NCBI RefSeq assembly: GCF_900100535.1
Contig: NZ_FNDG01000016.1
Coordinates: 1 to 64,000, forward strand
DNA: 64,000 nt
Source: Phytopseudomonas flavescens
GTDB lineage: Bacteria; Pseudomonadota; Gammaproteobacteria; Pseudomonadales; Pseudomonadaceae
Direction of reading: 5' to 3'
Shown here: piece by piece, positions 16,901-25,280 of the stretch
Layout: every line of letters begins with the position of its first letter
Numbering within the stretch: position 1 is the first letter of the stretch
Position numbers and translations under genes: made by a program
The notes under the pieces: generated by a model
What the model was told of the DNA's origin: nothing
The model's input: only the letters and a program-made list of their open reading frames with translations
The model's database searches: none

Positions 16901-18067
16901 TCACGCCGCGTTCGCGGCCAGTCCCTGACGCACCACACCCGCCAGCCGGCGCAGCCCTTCCCCCAGGCGTTGCGGTGCCACGTGGCTGAAGTTCAGCCTC
17001 AGGTAACCGTGCTGGCGATCCGGGTCGATGAAAAACGGCTCGCCCGGCATGAATGCCACGTTCTGTGCCAGCGCCGCGTCGAGCAGCAGACGGGTGTCCT
17101 GGGGCTGCTTGAGGCGCAGCCAGAAGAACAGGCCACCCTGGGGAATCTGCCACTCGGCCAGATCACTGAAATGTTCGACGAGCGCCGCCTGCATCGCATC
17201 ACGCCGCAAGCGATAGAAATCTCGCAATTCGGCCAGATGCTCGCTGTAGCGCTCGGTACCCAGCCATTGCAGCGCCTGCCACTGGCCCACGCGATTGGTA
17301 TGCAGGTCCGCCGACTGCTTGAGGCGCAGCAAATGGGGGTACAGGTCCGCCGTGGCGATCAGGTAACCGACGCGCAGCCCGGGCAACAGGGTCTTGGAGA
17401 CGGTACCGGTGTAGATCCAGCTGGCCTTGCGCAGACGGCTGACGATCGGCGTGGCGCTGCCTGCGTCGAACACCAGCTCGCGGTAGGGTTCGTCCTCGAT
17501 CAACGTCACCCCGTAACGGTCCAGCAGGGCCGCCACGGCATCGCGCTTGGCCTCGCTGTAGCGTACGGCACTGGGGTTCTGGAACGTCGGGATCAGGTAG
17601 GCGAAGGCCGGGCGCTGGCGTTCAAGCTGCTCTTCGAGCGCCTGCAACTGTGGGCCATCGGCCTCCTGCGGCACGCCGATGCAGTCGGCGCCGAACAGCT
17701 GGAAGGCCTGCAGCGCAGCCAGGTAGGTCGGCGCCTCGAGCAACACCTTGCTACCTGGGTCGATGAACAGCTTGGCGGCCAGGTCGAGGGTCTGCTGCGA
17801 GCCGCTGACGATCAGCACCTGGCTCGCCTCGCACGGCACGCCCAGGGCACGGGCTTCGGCGGCAATGGCTTCACGCAGCGCCGGTTCCCCCTCGCTCATC
17901 CCGTACTGGCCCATGCTGGCAGGCATCTGCGACCAGTCGAGTTGGGGCAACATCTCTTCGGCAGGCAGGCCACCGGCGAACGACATCACCTCCGGACGCT
18001 GGGCAGCAGCGAGAATCTCACGGATCAGGGAGCTTTTCAGGCGGGTGATGCGTTCGGAGAAGGCCAT
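16901..18067 (-). CDS. PLP-dependent class I/II aminotransferase (LysN/MocR-like domain)
   Basis: A 388-residue fold-type I aminotransferase without a DNA-binding domain. The PLP lysine is in GTVSKTLLPGLRVGYL; other landmarks are PTFQNPSAVRYS and LIEDEPYRELVF. The family includes 2-aminoadipate and branched or aromatic amino acid aminotransferases; the exact substrate is unclear. The start MAFSERITRLKSS is family-like; an ATG three codons upstream is possible. It diverges from a MarR regulator, which probably controls it. Confidence 0.85.
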   Translation of the reverse strand: MAFSERITRLKSSLIREILAAAQRPEVMSFAGGLPAEEMLPQLDWSQMPASMGQYGMSEGEPALREAIAAEARALGVPCEASQVLIVSGSQQTLDLAAKLFIDPGSKVLLEAPTYLAALQAFQLFGADCIGVPQEADGPQLQALEEQLERQRPAFAYLIPTFQNPSAVRYSEAKRDAVAALLDRYGVTLIEDEPYRELVFDAGSATPIVSRLRKASWIYTGTVSKTLLPGLRVGYLIATADLYPHLLRLKQSADLHTNRVGQWQALQWLGTERYSEHLAELRDFYRLRRDAMQAALVEHFSDLAEWQIPQGGLFFWLRLKQPQDTRLLLDAALAQNVAFMPGEPFFIDPDRQHGYLRLNFSHVAPQRLGEGLRRLAGVVRQGLAANAA

Positions 18068-18100
18068 GGAGGTCACCGGATGATAAGTCGGGAAAATTGA

Positions 18101-18115
18101 GTCAAACTGGTTGAC
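18101..18115. promoter_or_regulatory. Putative MarR operator 1
   Basis: The dyad GTCAA-ACTGG-TTGAC lies between the divergent aminotransferase and MarR genes. It has the same arms and spacing as a second copy 42 bases away. Confidence 0.6.
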
Positions 18116-18142
18116 CGAAAGTACGACGCCCGAGACATATAC

Positions 18143-18157
18143 GTCAACATGATTGAC
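18143..18157. promoter_or_regulatory. Putative MarR operator 2, overlapping the MarR start codon
   Basis: The dyad GTCAA-CATGA-TTGAC has identical five-base arms to the copy at 18101-18115 and includes the ATG of the MarR gene, so binding should block its own expression. The 42-base spacing equals about four helical turns. Confidence 0.6.
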
Positions 18158-18595
18158 CTTAAAAATTCAGCTACTCAGCAAGCGGCCATGGAAGCCTTCT
18201 TCTTCGGTTACCAGGCGTTCACCGCCAAGGCCGACGAAATGCTCGCGCGCCGCGGGCTGTCGCGGGTGCACCAGCGCATCCTGTTCTTCATCGCCCGCCA
18301 TCCCGGGTTGAGCGTCACCGAACTGCTCGGCTACCTCGGGGTGAGCAAGCAGGCACTGAGCATTCCGCTGCGCCAGCTGCTGGAGATGCACCTGGCGCAG
18401 AGCGTCACCGCCGAAGATGACAAGCGCAAACGTCTGCTCGGCCTTAGCGCAGAAGGCGCGAAGCTGGAGCGCGCTCTGCGCCGCGAACAGGTCAAGCTGC
18501 TGCAGCGGGCCTTTGACGAAAGCGGCAAGCACGCGGTCGATGGCTGGCTGGCGGTGAACAAGGCGCTGAGCGGTACAGGTCGCACCTCAGACTGA
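18149..18595 (+). CDS. MarR-family transcriptional regulator
   Basis: The 148-residue protein has the MarR winged helix: HQRILFFIARHPGLSVTELLGYLGVSKQALSIPLRQLLEMHLAQ, with the wing AEDDKRKRLLGLSAEG. It likely represses itself and the divergent aminotransferase-GST genes through the paired dyads in the intergenic region. The ligand is unknown. Confidence 0.88.
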   Translation: MIDLKNSATQQAAMEAFFFGYQAFTAKADEMLARRGLSRVHQRILFFIARHPGLSVTELLGYLGVSKQALSIPLRQLLEMHLAQSVTAEDDKRKRLLGLSAEGAKLERALRREQVKLLQRAFDESGKHAVDGWLAVNKALSGTGRTSD

Positions 18596-18690
18596 TACTG
18601 CGCGACTGTATGGCTGCTTATAACCGACTCTGTACCGCGACGGTCGCTTAGCTAGCCCTTATCGTGCGGGCTCAACCACGAGAACTCACC

Positions 18691-19305
18691 ATGACTCCGG
18701 AACTGCTGATCGCCTTCATCGCCTTTGCCTTCGTCACCTCGGTAACGCCTGGCCCCAACAATATGATGCTGCTCGCCTCCGGGGTGAACTTCGGCCTGCG
18801 TCGCAGCGTGCCGCACATGCTCGGCATCAGCCTCGGCTTCATGGTGCTGGTGATGTGTGTGGGGTTCGGTCTGGGTCAGGTATTCGAGCAGGTACCGGCG
18901 CTGTATACCCTGCTGCGCTACCTGGGGGCGGCCTATCTGCTCTACCTGGCCTGGAAGATCGCCGGCTCCGGTGCTCCGGACAGCACGGGGGGCGAACGTG
19001 GCAAGCCCTTCACCTTTCTTCAGGCCGCCGCCTTTCAGTGGGTCAATCCCAAGGCCTGGGTGATGGCCATCGGCGCCATCACCACCTACACGCCACAGGA
19101 GAACTTCCTGGTCAACGTGCTGCTGATCGCCGGGCTGTTCGCGCTGGTCAACTGCCCCAGCGTGGGGCTGTGGACGGTGGCAGGCTCGCTGCTGCGCAAC
19201 TGGCTGCGTAACCCCCGTGTACTGCGTGCCTTCAACATAGGCATGGCGGTGCTGCTGGTGGCCTCGTTGTACCCGATCTTCGCTGACATGAAAGGAGTGC
19301 TGTGA
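18691..19305 (+). CDS. LysE/RhtB-family amino acid exporter
   Basis: A 204-residue inner-membrane exporter with about six membrane segments. The family signature TSVTPGPNNMMLLASGVNFGLRRS is at the N terminus and FQWVNPKAWVMAIGAI is in the middle. The substrate is likely an amino acid or derivative. The start MTPELLIAFIAF was preferred over an upstream ATG. The stop overlaps the start of the BenE-like gene. Confidence 0.9.
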   Translation: MTPELLIAFIAFAFVTSVTPGPNNMMLLASGVNFGLRRSVPHMLGISLGFMVLVMCVGFGLGQVFEQVPALYTLLRYLGAAYLLYLAWKIAGSGAPDSTGGERGKPFTFLQAAAFQWVNPKAWVMAIGAITTYTPQENFLVNVLLIAGLFALVNCPSVGLWTVAGSLLRNWLRNPRVLRAFNIGMAVLLVASLYPIFADMKGVL

Positions 19306-20498
19306 TGCTCGAGAGCAGCCATGCGCGCCTGCGGCCGCTGGCCGACACCTCGGCCTCCGCCGTGGTAGCCGGTTTCATCGGCATGCTCACGGGCTATACC
19401 AGCTCTCTGGTGCTGATGTTCCAGGCGGGCCAGGCTGCCGGGCTCAGCGCCGGGCAGATTTCCTCGTGGATCTGGGCGCTGTCGATCGGCATGGCGGTAA
19501 CCTGCATCGGCCTGTCCCTGCGCTACCGCGCACCGATCATGGTCGCCTGGTCGACGCCCGGCGCGGCATTGCTGATCACCAGCCTGCCCGGCGTGCCCTA
19601 CAGCGAAGCGATCGGTGCCTATATCCTGTGCTCCGCCCTGATTCTGCTCTGCGGCCTGACTGGCAGCTTCGACCGCATCATGCGGCGCATCCCCGGCTCC
19701 ATCGCCGCCGCCCTGCTGGCCGGTGTGCTGTTCAAGATCGCACTGGAAATCTGCGTGGCCGCCGAGCAGCAACCGTTGCTGGTGATCGCCATGCTGTTCG
19801 CCTACTTGCTGGGCAAGCGCCTGTTGCCCCGCTACGCCGTACTGGCTGCGCTGCTGGTCGGCTGTGTGCTGGCTGGAACCCTGGGGCTGCTGAATTTCTC
19901 CCAGTTCGAGCTGCAACTGGCGACGCCGGAATGGACCACACCCAGCTTCTCCATCGCCGCGGCGATCAGCATCGGCATTCCGCTGTTCATCGTCGCCATG
20001 GCCTCGCAGAACCTGCCAGGCATGGCCGTACTGCGCGCCAACGGCTATGACGTTCCTGCATCGCCGCTGCTCACTACCACCAGCCTGGTGTCGATCCTGT
20101 TGGCACCGTTCGGCTCCCACGGTATTCACATGGCAGCCATCAGCGCGGCGATCTGTGCCGGCCCGGAGGCCCATGAGGATCCACGCAAGCGTTATACGGC
20201 GGCGATCTGGTGCGGGGTGTTCTACGGCATCGCCGGGCTGTTCGGCGCCACCCTCGCCGCCCTGTTCGCTGCACTGCCCAAGGCGCTGATCCTGTCCATC
20301 GCCGCCCTGGCACTGTTCGCCTCGATCATCGGCGGCCTGACCCAGGCCATGAGCGAGCCCAGGGAGCGGGAAGCGGCGCTTATCACCTTTCTCGTCACCG
20401 CATCGGGGATGACCCTGTTCGGAGTAGGTTCGGCGTTCTGGGGCATCGTCGCCGGGCTGCTGACCCTGGCACTGCTCAATGGCGGCAAACGTGCCTGA
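19305..20498 (+). CDS. BenE/YdcO-family inner-membrane transporter
   Basis: The 397-residue protein has about twelve hydrophobic segments and family motifs VVAGFIGMLTGYTSS, MVAWSTPGAALLIT and LLAPFGSHGIHMAAISAAICAG, as in benzoate/H+ symporter-like BenE and YdcO. Benzoate transport is not implied by the neighbours. The ATG overlaps the exporter stop (TGATG); a GTG one codon earlier is also possible. Confidence 0.85.
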   Translation: MLESSHARLRPLADTSASAVVAGFIGMLTGYTSSLVLMFQAGQAAGLSAGQISSWIWALSIGMAVTCIGLSLRYRAPIMVAWSTPGAALLITSLPGVPYSEAIGAYILCSALILLCGLTGSFDRIMRRIPGSIAAALLAGVLFKIALEICVAAEQQPLLVIAMLFAYLLGKRLLPRYAVLAALLVGCVLAGTLGLLNFSQFELQLATPEWTTPSFSIAAAISIGIPLFIVAMASQNLPGMAVLRANGYDVPASPLLTTTSLVSILLAPFGSHGIHMAAISAAICAGPEAHEDPRKRYTAAIWCGVFYGIAGLFGATLAALFAALPKALILSIAALALFASIIGGLTQAMSEPREREAALITFLVTASGMTLFGVGSAFWGIVAGLLTLALLNGGKRA

Positions 20499-20527
20499 GC
20501 GGCGATGAACATCTCGAGGCCCCTGGC

Positions 20528-21391
20528 ATGCCGGTGAGTTTTCACAAAATGCACGCCAACGGCGATGACTTCGTGGTGGTCGACTCACGAAACTCGCCCA
20601 ACCCGATAACAGGTGCCCTGGTGCGGCGCCTGGGCGATCGCCACTGTGGCATCGGCTTCAATCAACTGGCGGTGATACTCGCTTGCGCGGATGCAGATGC
20701 ACGCCTGGCGTTCTGGAACGCCGATGGTTCGACGCTGGATGCCTGTGGCAGCGCGACGCGTGGCGTTGCAGACCTGCTGATGCGCGAATCGAACGGCAGC
20801 AGGCTGCTACTGCGCAGCAACCGCGGCCTGCTGACCTGCGAGCGGACCAGCGATGGAGCCATTGCCGTGAGCATGGCGGAGCCGCTATTCGACTGGGCGG
20901 ATATCCCCCTGGCCGAGGAGCACGACACAGCTGCCTTACTGCTCGCCGGCGCCCCATCGGCCTGCAGCATGGGCAATCCGCACTGCACCTATTTCGTCGA
21001 TGACCTGACAGCGCTGGATATCGCCACACTCGGGCCGGCGCTGGAGATCGACCCGCTGTTCCCCCGCAAAACCAATGTGCACTTCGTGCAGATCATCGAC
21101 CGCAGACGCATCAGGCTGCGCATCTGGGAGCGGGGTGGCGGCATTCCCCTCGGCTCGGGATCCTGCTCCTGCGGTGCCGTGGTCAACGGCATCCGCCGCG
21201 GCCTGCTGGACGACACCGTCGACGTGGAATGTGATGGCGGAACCGTGACGGTTCATTGGGATAAAAGCGGATCAGTCTTTCTTACCGGGCCGGTAGAGCA
21301 CAGCTTTTCCGGCGTTATCGCGGATAGCGTATTGGCCAGTACAGCCAGCACCGAACTACCTGAAACCCTTACCCGAAGCACCCCTTTCTAG
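20528..21391 (+). CDS. DapF-like epimerase with one catalytic Cys replaced
   Basis: The 287-residue protein has the two-lobed diaminopimelate epimerase fold: KMHANGDDFVVVD, the first catalytic Cys73 in DACGSATRG, SMGNPHCTYFVDD, TNVHFVQ and IRIWERGGG-like RLRIWERGGG. In standard DapF the second catalytic Cys lies in LACGSGAC; here that stretch is LGSGSCSC, with Ser210 at the Cys place and Cys at 213 and 215. It is thus probably a paralogue with another role (for example a different amino acid racemase or epimerase) rather than the cell-wall enzyme. It lies in line with the BenE-like and LysE-like transporters. Confidence 0.8.
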   Translation: MPVSFHKMHANGDDFVVVDSRNSPNPITGALVRRLGDRHCGIGFNQLAVILACADADARLAFWNADGSTLDACGSATRGVADLLMRESNGSRLLLRSNRGLLTCERTSDGAIAVSMAEPLFDWADIPLAEEHDTAALLLAGAPSACSMGNPHCTYFVDDLTALDIATLGPALEIDPLFPRKTNVHFVQIIDRRRIRLRIWERGGGIPLGSGSCSCGAVVNGIRRGLLDDTVDVECDGGTVTVHWDKSGSVFLTGPVEHSFSGVIADSVLASTASTELPETLTRSTPF

Positions 21392-21707
21392 GCACATCGC
21401 CATGGTGTTGTGGGCTGAGCGCCAGAGCGATGGCCAGGCGGCTGTACAGATTGGCGGAGGTGCCACCGGGCGAAGCGGCCGGCAGTATCATGCCCACCGC
21501 CAGGGCGGGTGCCAGGCCGGATGCCTGTACCATGAAGAAACAGGCCGCCGGCAACAGCAGCAACTGGCAGAACAGGCCGATCAGTACCGGCTTGGGGTAC
21601 GTCACCACCCGGGCGAAATCCGCCAGGGTCAGCGACAGGCCCAGGCCGAGCATGATGATGCCCAGCGCCAGGGGAAGAAACACGCTCAGCCAGGGACTTG
21701 CAGTCAT
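21369..21707 (-). pseudogene. Truncated BASS (bile acid:sodium symporter) transporter
   Basis: The N-terminal 90 or so residues of a BASS-family transporter are visible: MTASPWLSVFLPLALGIIML, KPVLIGLFCQLLLLPAACFF and LPAASPGGTSANLYSRLA. After SRLAIALALS the sequence no longer fits the family and the frame ends in the 3' end of the DapF-like gene, so roughly two thirds of the protein is missing. The junction points to a deletion or rearrangement. Confidence 0.7.
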
Positions 21708-21900
21708 CGATACAGCTGCGCGGCCAGAATTCCGTGAGCCTGATCCATGCTGCAGCCGGCGACGCTCAGCCTGCGCACGGGGGCATGCCGGCCCCTGCCC
21801 CATCAATTGGATGGATCGGTGAACATTCGTCCACGGCGACATGCTTGTCCAATGACCTGTATGGACTTATCACCACTGCATATTTCAACGGAGCCCTGCC

Positions 21901-22905
21901 ATGTCCACTCAGCTCAACCGCCAGTTCCTGCTCGCCAAACGCCCCACCGGGATGGTCAGCCGCGATACCTTCGATTATGTGGAAAAACCGCTGGGCGAAC
22001 CTGGCGACGGGCAGATTCTGGTCAAGAATCTCTACCTGTCGCTGGATCCGGCCATGCGCGGCTGGATGAACGAGGGCAAGTCCTATATCGCCCCGGTCGG
22101 CCTGGGCGACGTGATGCGTGCGCTCGGCGTGGGCGAAGTGATCGCATCCAGACACCCTGACTACGCCGTCGGCGATCACGTCAACGGCGCCCTGGGCGTG
22201 CAGGACTACTTCCTCGGCGAGCCCAAGGGGTTCTACAAGGTCGACCCGCAGCGCGCGCCATTGCCGGTGTATCTGTCAGCCCTCGGCATGACGGGCATGA
22301 CCGCCTACTTCGCCCTGCTCGATGTCGGCGCCCCGAAGAGCGGCGACACCGTGGTGCTGTCCGGTGCAGCCGGCGCAGTGGGCAGCATCGCCGGGCAGAT
22401 CGCCAAGCTGAAGGGTTGCCGGGTCATCGGCATTGCCGGTGGTGCGGAAAAATGCGCTTACCTGACCAATGAGCTGGGCTTCGACGCCGCCATCGACTAC
22501 AAGAGCGAGCCCCTGCCCGAGGCGCTCAAGCGCGAGTGTCCGAAAGGTATCGATGTGTACTTCGACAACGTCGGTGGCGACACCCTCGATGCGGTACTCG
22601 GCCGCCTGGCTCCCAAGGCGCGCATCGTCATCTGCGGCGCCATCAGCCAGTACAACAACAAGGACGCGGTCAAGGGCCCGGCCAACTACCTGTCGCTGCT
22701 GGTCAACCGCGCACGCATGGAAGGTTTCGTGGTGATGGATCACGCTGCCCATTTCGCCAGCGCTGCGGCTGAGATCGGCGGCTGGCTCGCCAGCGGCAAG
22801 ATCAAATCGAAAGAGCATGTGGTCGAGGGCCTGGAAACCTTCCCGGAGACCCTGCTCAAGCTGTTCAAGGGGGAAAACTTCGGCAAGTTGGTACTCAAGG
22901 TCTGA
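21901..22905 (+). CDS. NADP-dependent oxidoreductase, zinc-free MDR/CurA family
   Basis: The 334-residue protein belongs to the medium-chain reductase group without zinc ligands. The N-terminal motif SLDPAMRGWM, the conserved GALGVQDYF, the Rossmann motif VLSGAAGAVGSIAGQIAKLKG and DVYFDNVGGDTLD support this. Relatives reduce double bonds of enones such as curcumin and prostaglandin-like compounds. It appears monocistronic. Confidence 0.9.
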   Translation: MSTQLNRQFLLAKRPTGMVSRDTFDYVEKPLGEPGDGQILVKNLYLSLDPAMRGWMNEGKSYIAPVGLGDVMRALGVGEVIASRHPDYAVGDHVNGALGVQDYFLGEPKGFYKVDPQRAPLPVYLSALGMTGMTAYFALLDVGAPKSGDTVVLSGAAGAVGSIAGQIAKLKGCRVIGIAGGAEKCAYLTNELGFDAAIDYKSEPLPEALKRECPKGIDVYFDNVGGDTLDAVLGRLAPKARIVICGAISQYNNKDAVKGPANYLSLLVNRARMEGFVVMDHAAHFASAAAEIGGWLASGKIKSKEHVVEGLETFPETLLKLFKGENFGKLVLKV

Positions 22906-23032
22906 AACGCGCTCGAAAAAAAGATGGCCAGGCGCCATCAAATGACTTGAGCCCGCGTGGGACGTTCAGGTAGTTTCGCCGCCATGCTGTTTGCCCGCCG
23001 GGGCAGGTTGATCCTTCACGCCAGGAGCCTTT

Positions 23033-23440
23033 ATGGAACTCACCGTCACTGTCACCGCGATCACCCTGCTTGCTGCTGCCTACCTGCTGTCGCAACCGCT
23101 GCGCGGCATCACGGCACGGTGCAATCGGCCCATGGAGGAATGGCTGTCCAGCTACCAGGCGTGCGGCCCGGTCGAACAGCATGAAATGGCCGATGCGCTG
23201 GTGCGTCAGTCCATGCGCCTTGCCGCCAACATGGGTGTGCAGGTCAGCCTCGATGACCTGCTGGCCAATGGCAGGGAACCCACCGAGTTGATCGTCACCT
23301 GGCGAGATCAACTGCCCAGCGTCATCCCCGCGTCTTCGTTGCCAGGCACGCCGGCAAGCACCATCGGTACCCTGCTGCTGATCCATCAGTTGCAGCCATC
23401 GCGCTTCTACCAACTGCTTGGCCAGTCCAGCGTAGGCTGA
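23033..23440 (+). CDS. Hypothetical protein with N-terminal membrane anchor
   Basis: The 135-residue protein starts with one hydrophobic segment (VTVTAITLLAAAYLLSQ) followed by a soluble helical region with no motif I recognise (MEEWLSSYQACGPVEQHEMADALVRQ in part). The ATG follows AGGAG-type sequence (caggagcctttATG). No function can be assigned. Confidence 0.6.
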   Translation: MELTVTVTAITLLAAAYLLSQPLRGITARCNRPMEEWLSSYQACGPVEQHEMADALVRQSMRLAANMGVQVSLDDLLANGREPTELIVTWRDQLPSVIPASSLPGTPASTIGTLLLIHQLQPSRFYQLLGQSSVG

Positions 23441-23665
23441 GGCCCTTCGCTGGCGACCTGCACCGGCGTGATGACGTTGCCAATCGCCACGGCACTCTCT
23501 GGACAGCGTCTGTAACCCTCATCATTCGGCGCTCTGCCCCCCGATCGACTGGCGGGTGCCGCGCCGATGGGGGCGCCCCGAGGCGACTCAGCAGACCATT
23601 GAGGGGGAACTTCTACACCCCAGGGCCTACAGAAAACTGTATTGGCTTTTTCAGGGGACCCCCGA

Positions 23666-24798
23666 ATGGAACAGTGGAATATCTGGCTCGACCGCGAAGT
23701 GTGGCTCGGCGGCGGCATCGTGGTGGTCGCGACGGCAGTGATCTATACCGTGCTGCGTACCGTGGTCGGCATCCTCCACAAGCGCTTGAGCCTCTGGTCG
23801 AAAGGCCAGGACGGCAATTGGCAGCATTTCGTCGCGGTGGTGATAGGGCGGACCAGCCGAGTGCTGCTGCTCGCCTTCTCGCTGTTGCTGGCACTGCGCC
23901 TGCCGGATCTTCCAGGCAGTTGGCAGGCCGCCCTCAGCCACACCTGGTTCGTCGCCCTGGCCCTGCAGATCGCCCTGTGGGTGGACACCGGCGTACGCCT
24001 GTGGTCGCGCAGCCTGGCGGTCAGCAAGCAGGGAGGTGGTTTCAACCCGGTGATGACCACCATCATCAGCATCATGGTGTTGATCGTGGTGTGGTCGGTG
24101 ATGCTGCTGTCGATCCTCGCCAACCTCGGTGTGGACATCACTGCGCTGGTGGCCAGCCTGGGGGTCGGTGGCATCGCCGTGGCGCTGGCGGTACAACAGG
24201 TGCTGGGTGACGTGTTCGCTTCGCTGTCCATCGGCGTCGACAAACCCTTCGAAATCGGTGACTTCGTGGTGTTCGGCGAGGTAGCCGGAAGCATCGAGCA
24301 CATCGGCCTTAAAACCACGCGCATCCGCAGCCTCAGTGGCGAGCAGGTGGTGTGCGCGAATGCCGACCTGCTGCGGCAGATCGTGCACAACTACAAGCGC
24401 ATGGACACGCGCCGCATCGTCTTCAAGTTCGGGGTCAGCTACGACACCCCGAGCGACAAGGTTCGCCAGGTATCGGAGAAGGTCGGCGACATCATCCGTG
24501 CGACCCCGAAGACCACCTTCGACCGTGCCCATTTCCTCGGCTTCGACGAAAGCCAGTTGACCTTCGAAGTGGTCTACATGTGCTGAGCTCGGACTACAAC
24601 CAGTACATGGATATCCAGCAGGAGATCAACCTGCAACTGCTCGATGCCCTGCGGGAAATGCAGGTGCGCTTCGCCCTGCCGCGTCGCGACCTGCGCCTGG
24701 TCGGCGAGCGCACGCCAACGCTGCAGGTCGCCGGCCTGCCGCAGCAGGCCGAGCCCGAGGTAAACGAGCACGACCAGCGCCTGCCGCGCTTCAGCTGA
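23666..24798 (+). pseudogene. MscS-family mechanosensitive channel, frameshifted near the C terminus
   Basis: A small-conductance mechanosensitive channel of about 377 residues if repaired. The pore helix and beta domain are present: LGVDITALVASLGVGGIAVA, QQVLGDVFASLSIGVDKPFEIGDFV and TRIRSLSGEQVVCANADLL. At 24578-24579 one base is missing relative to the expected VVYYVLSSDYNQYMDIQQE; frame 1 ends with FEVVYMC-stop at 24586, and the next frame carries VLSSDYNQYMDIQQEINLQL to 24798. The truncated product would lose the C-terminal cage. A sequencing error is possible. The ATG at 23666 was chosen over a TTG at 23642. Confidence 0.8.
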
Positions 24799-24818
24799 GC
24801 GGATCACCAGGCGCCTAG

Positions 24819-25199
24819 CTAACGGCAACCTGTCATGCGGTTGCAATTGACCCGGTCGCGCTCGCCCCTGGAACTGGAAATCCGGCTGACCACGTTCCAG
24901 CCGATGCGTCGACTGGAACCCACCCACAGCTCGCCGTTGCTGCTGACGCCGGTGAACAGCTGCAGGCGACCGTAGGAGATGCTGGTCTGTGCCCAGCGTT
25001 GCCCACTGATGACGTCGAAGCCGCGCATCAGCGTATCGCTGCCCTGCTGGACGATGCCGTAGTGGTTGCCGAGACGATCCGTGCAATTGATCAGGGTCGC
25101 GCTGCGCGTGCAACGCATGGCCTCACCGGGCAGCGGCAGCCCCGCCAGCAACGAGGGGCTCAGCAATAGCACGAGTACGAAGGCGATCAGGCGTGGCAC
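24819..25199 (-). CDS. Exported hypothetical protein
   Basis: With a GTG start at 25199 the 126-residue protein begins MPRLIAFVLVLLLSPSLLAG, a good signal peptide, and continues with a small Cys-containing domain (MRCTRSATLINCTDRLGNHY, FDVISGQRWAQTS, VNCNRMTGC). A longer GTG start at 25241 is possible. Four cysteines may form disulfides in the periplasm. I do not recognise the family. Confidence 0.6.
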   Translation of the reverse strand: MPRLIAFVLVLLLSPSLLAGLPLPGEAMRCTRSATLINCTDRLGNHYGIVQQGSDTLMRGFDVISGQRWAQTSISYGRLQLFTGVSSNGELWVGSSRRIGWNVVSRISSSRGERDRVNCNRMTGCR

Positions 25200-25280
25200 G
25201 CTGCTGTCCGGGCGAAGGCGATCATGTAGCCTGCGCTTCACTGGCGTAGCCGCGCAAGCCGGATGACGCCCGGCGATCGT

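Noticed and set aside
19086..20588. 500-codon minus-strand frame opposite the LysE/BenE genes
   Set aside because: Composition is Gln/Gly/Arg-rich and it has no hydrophobic or catalytic pattern; the plus-strand membrane proteins are clear.
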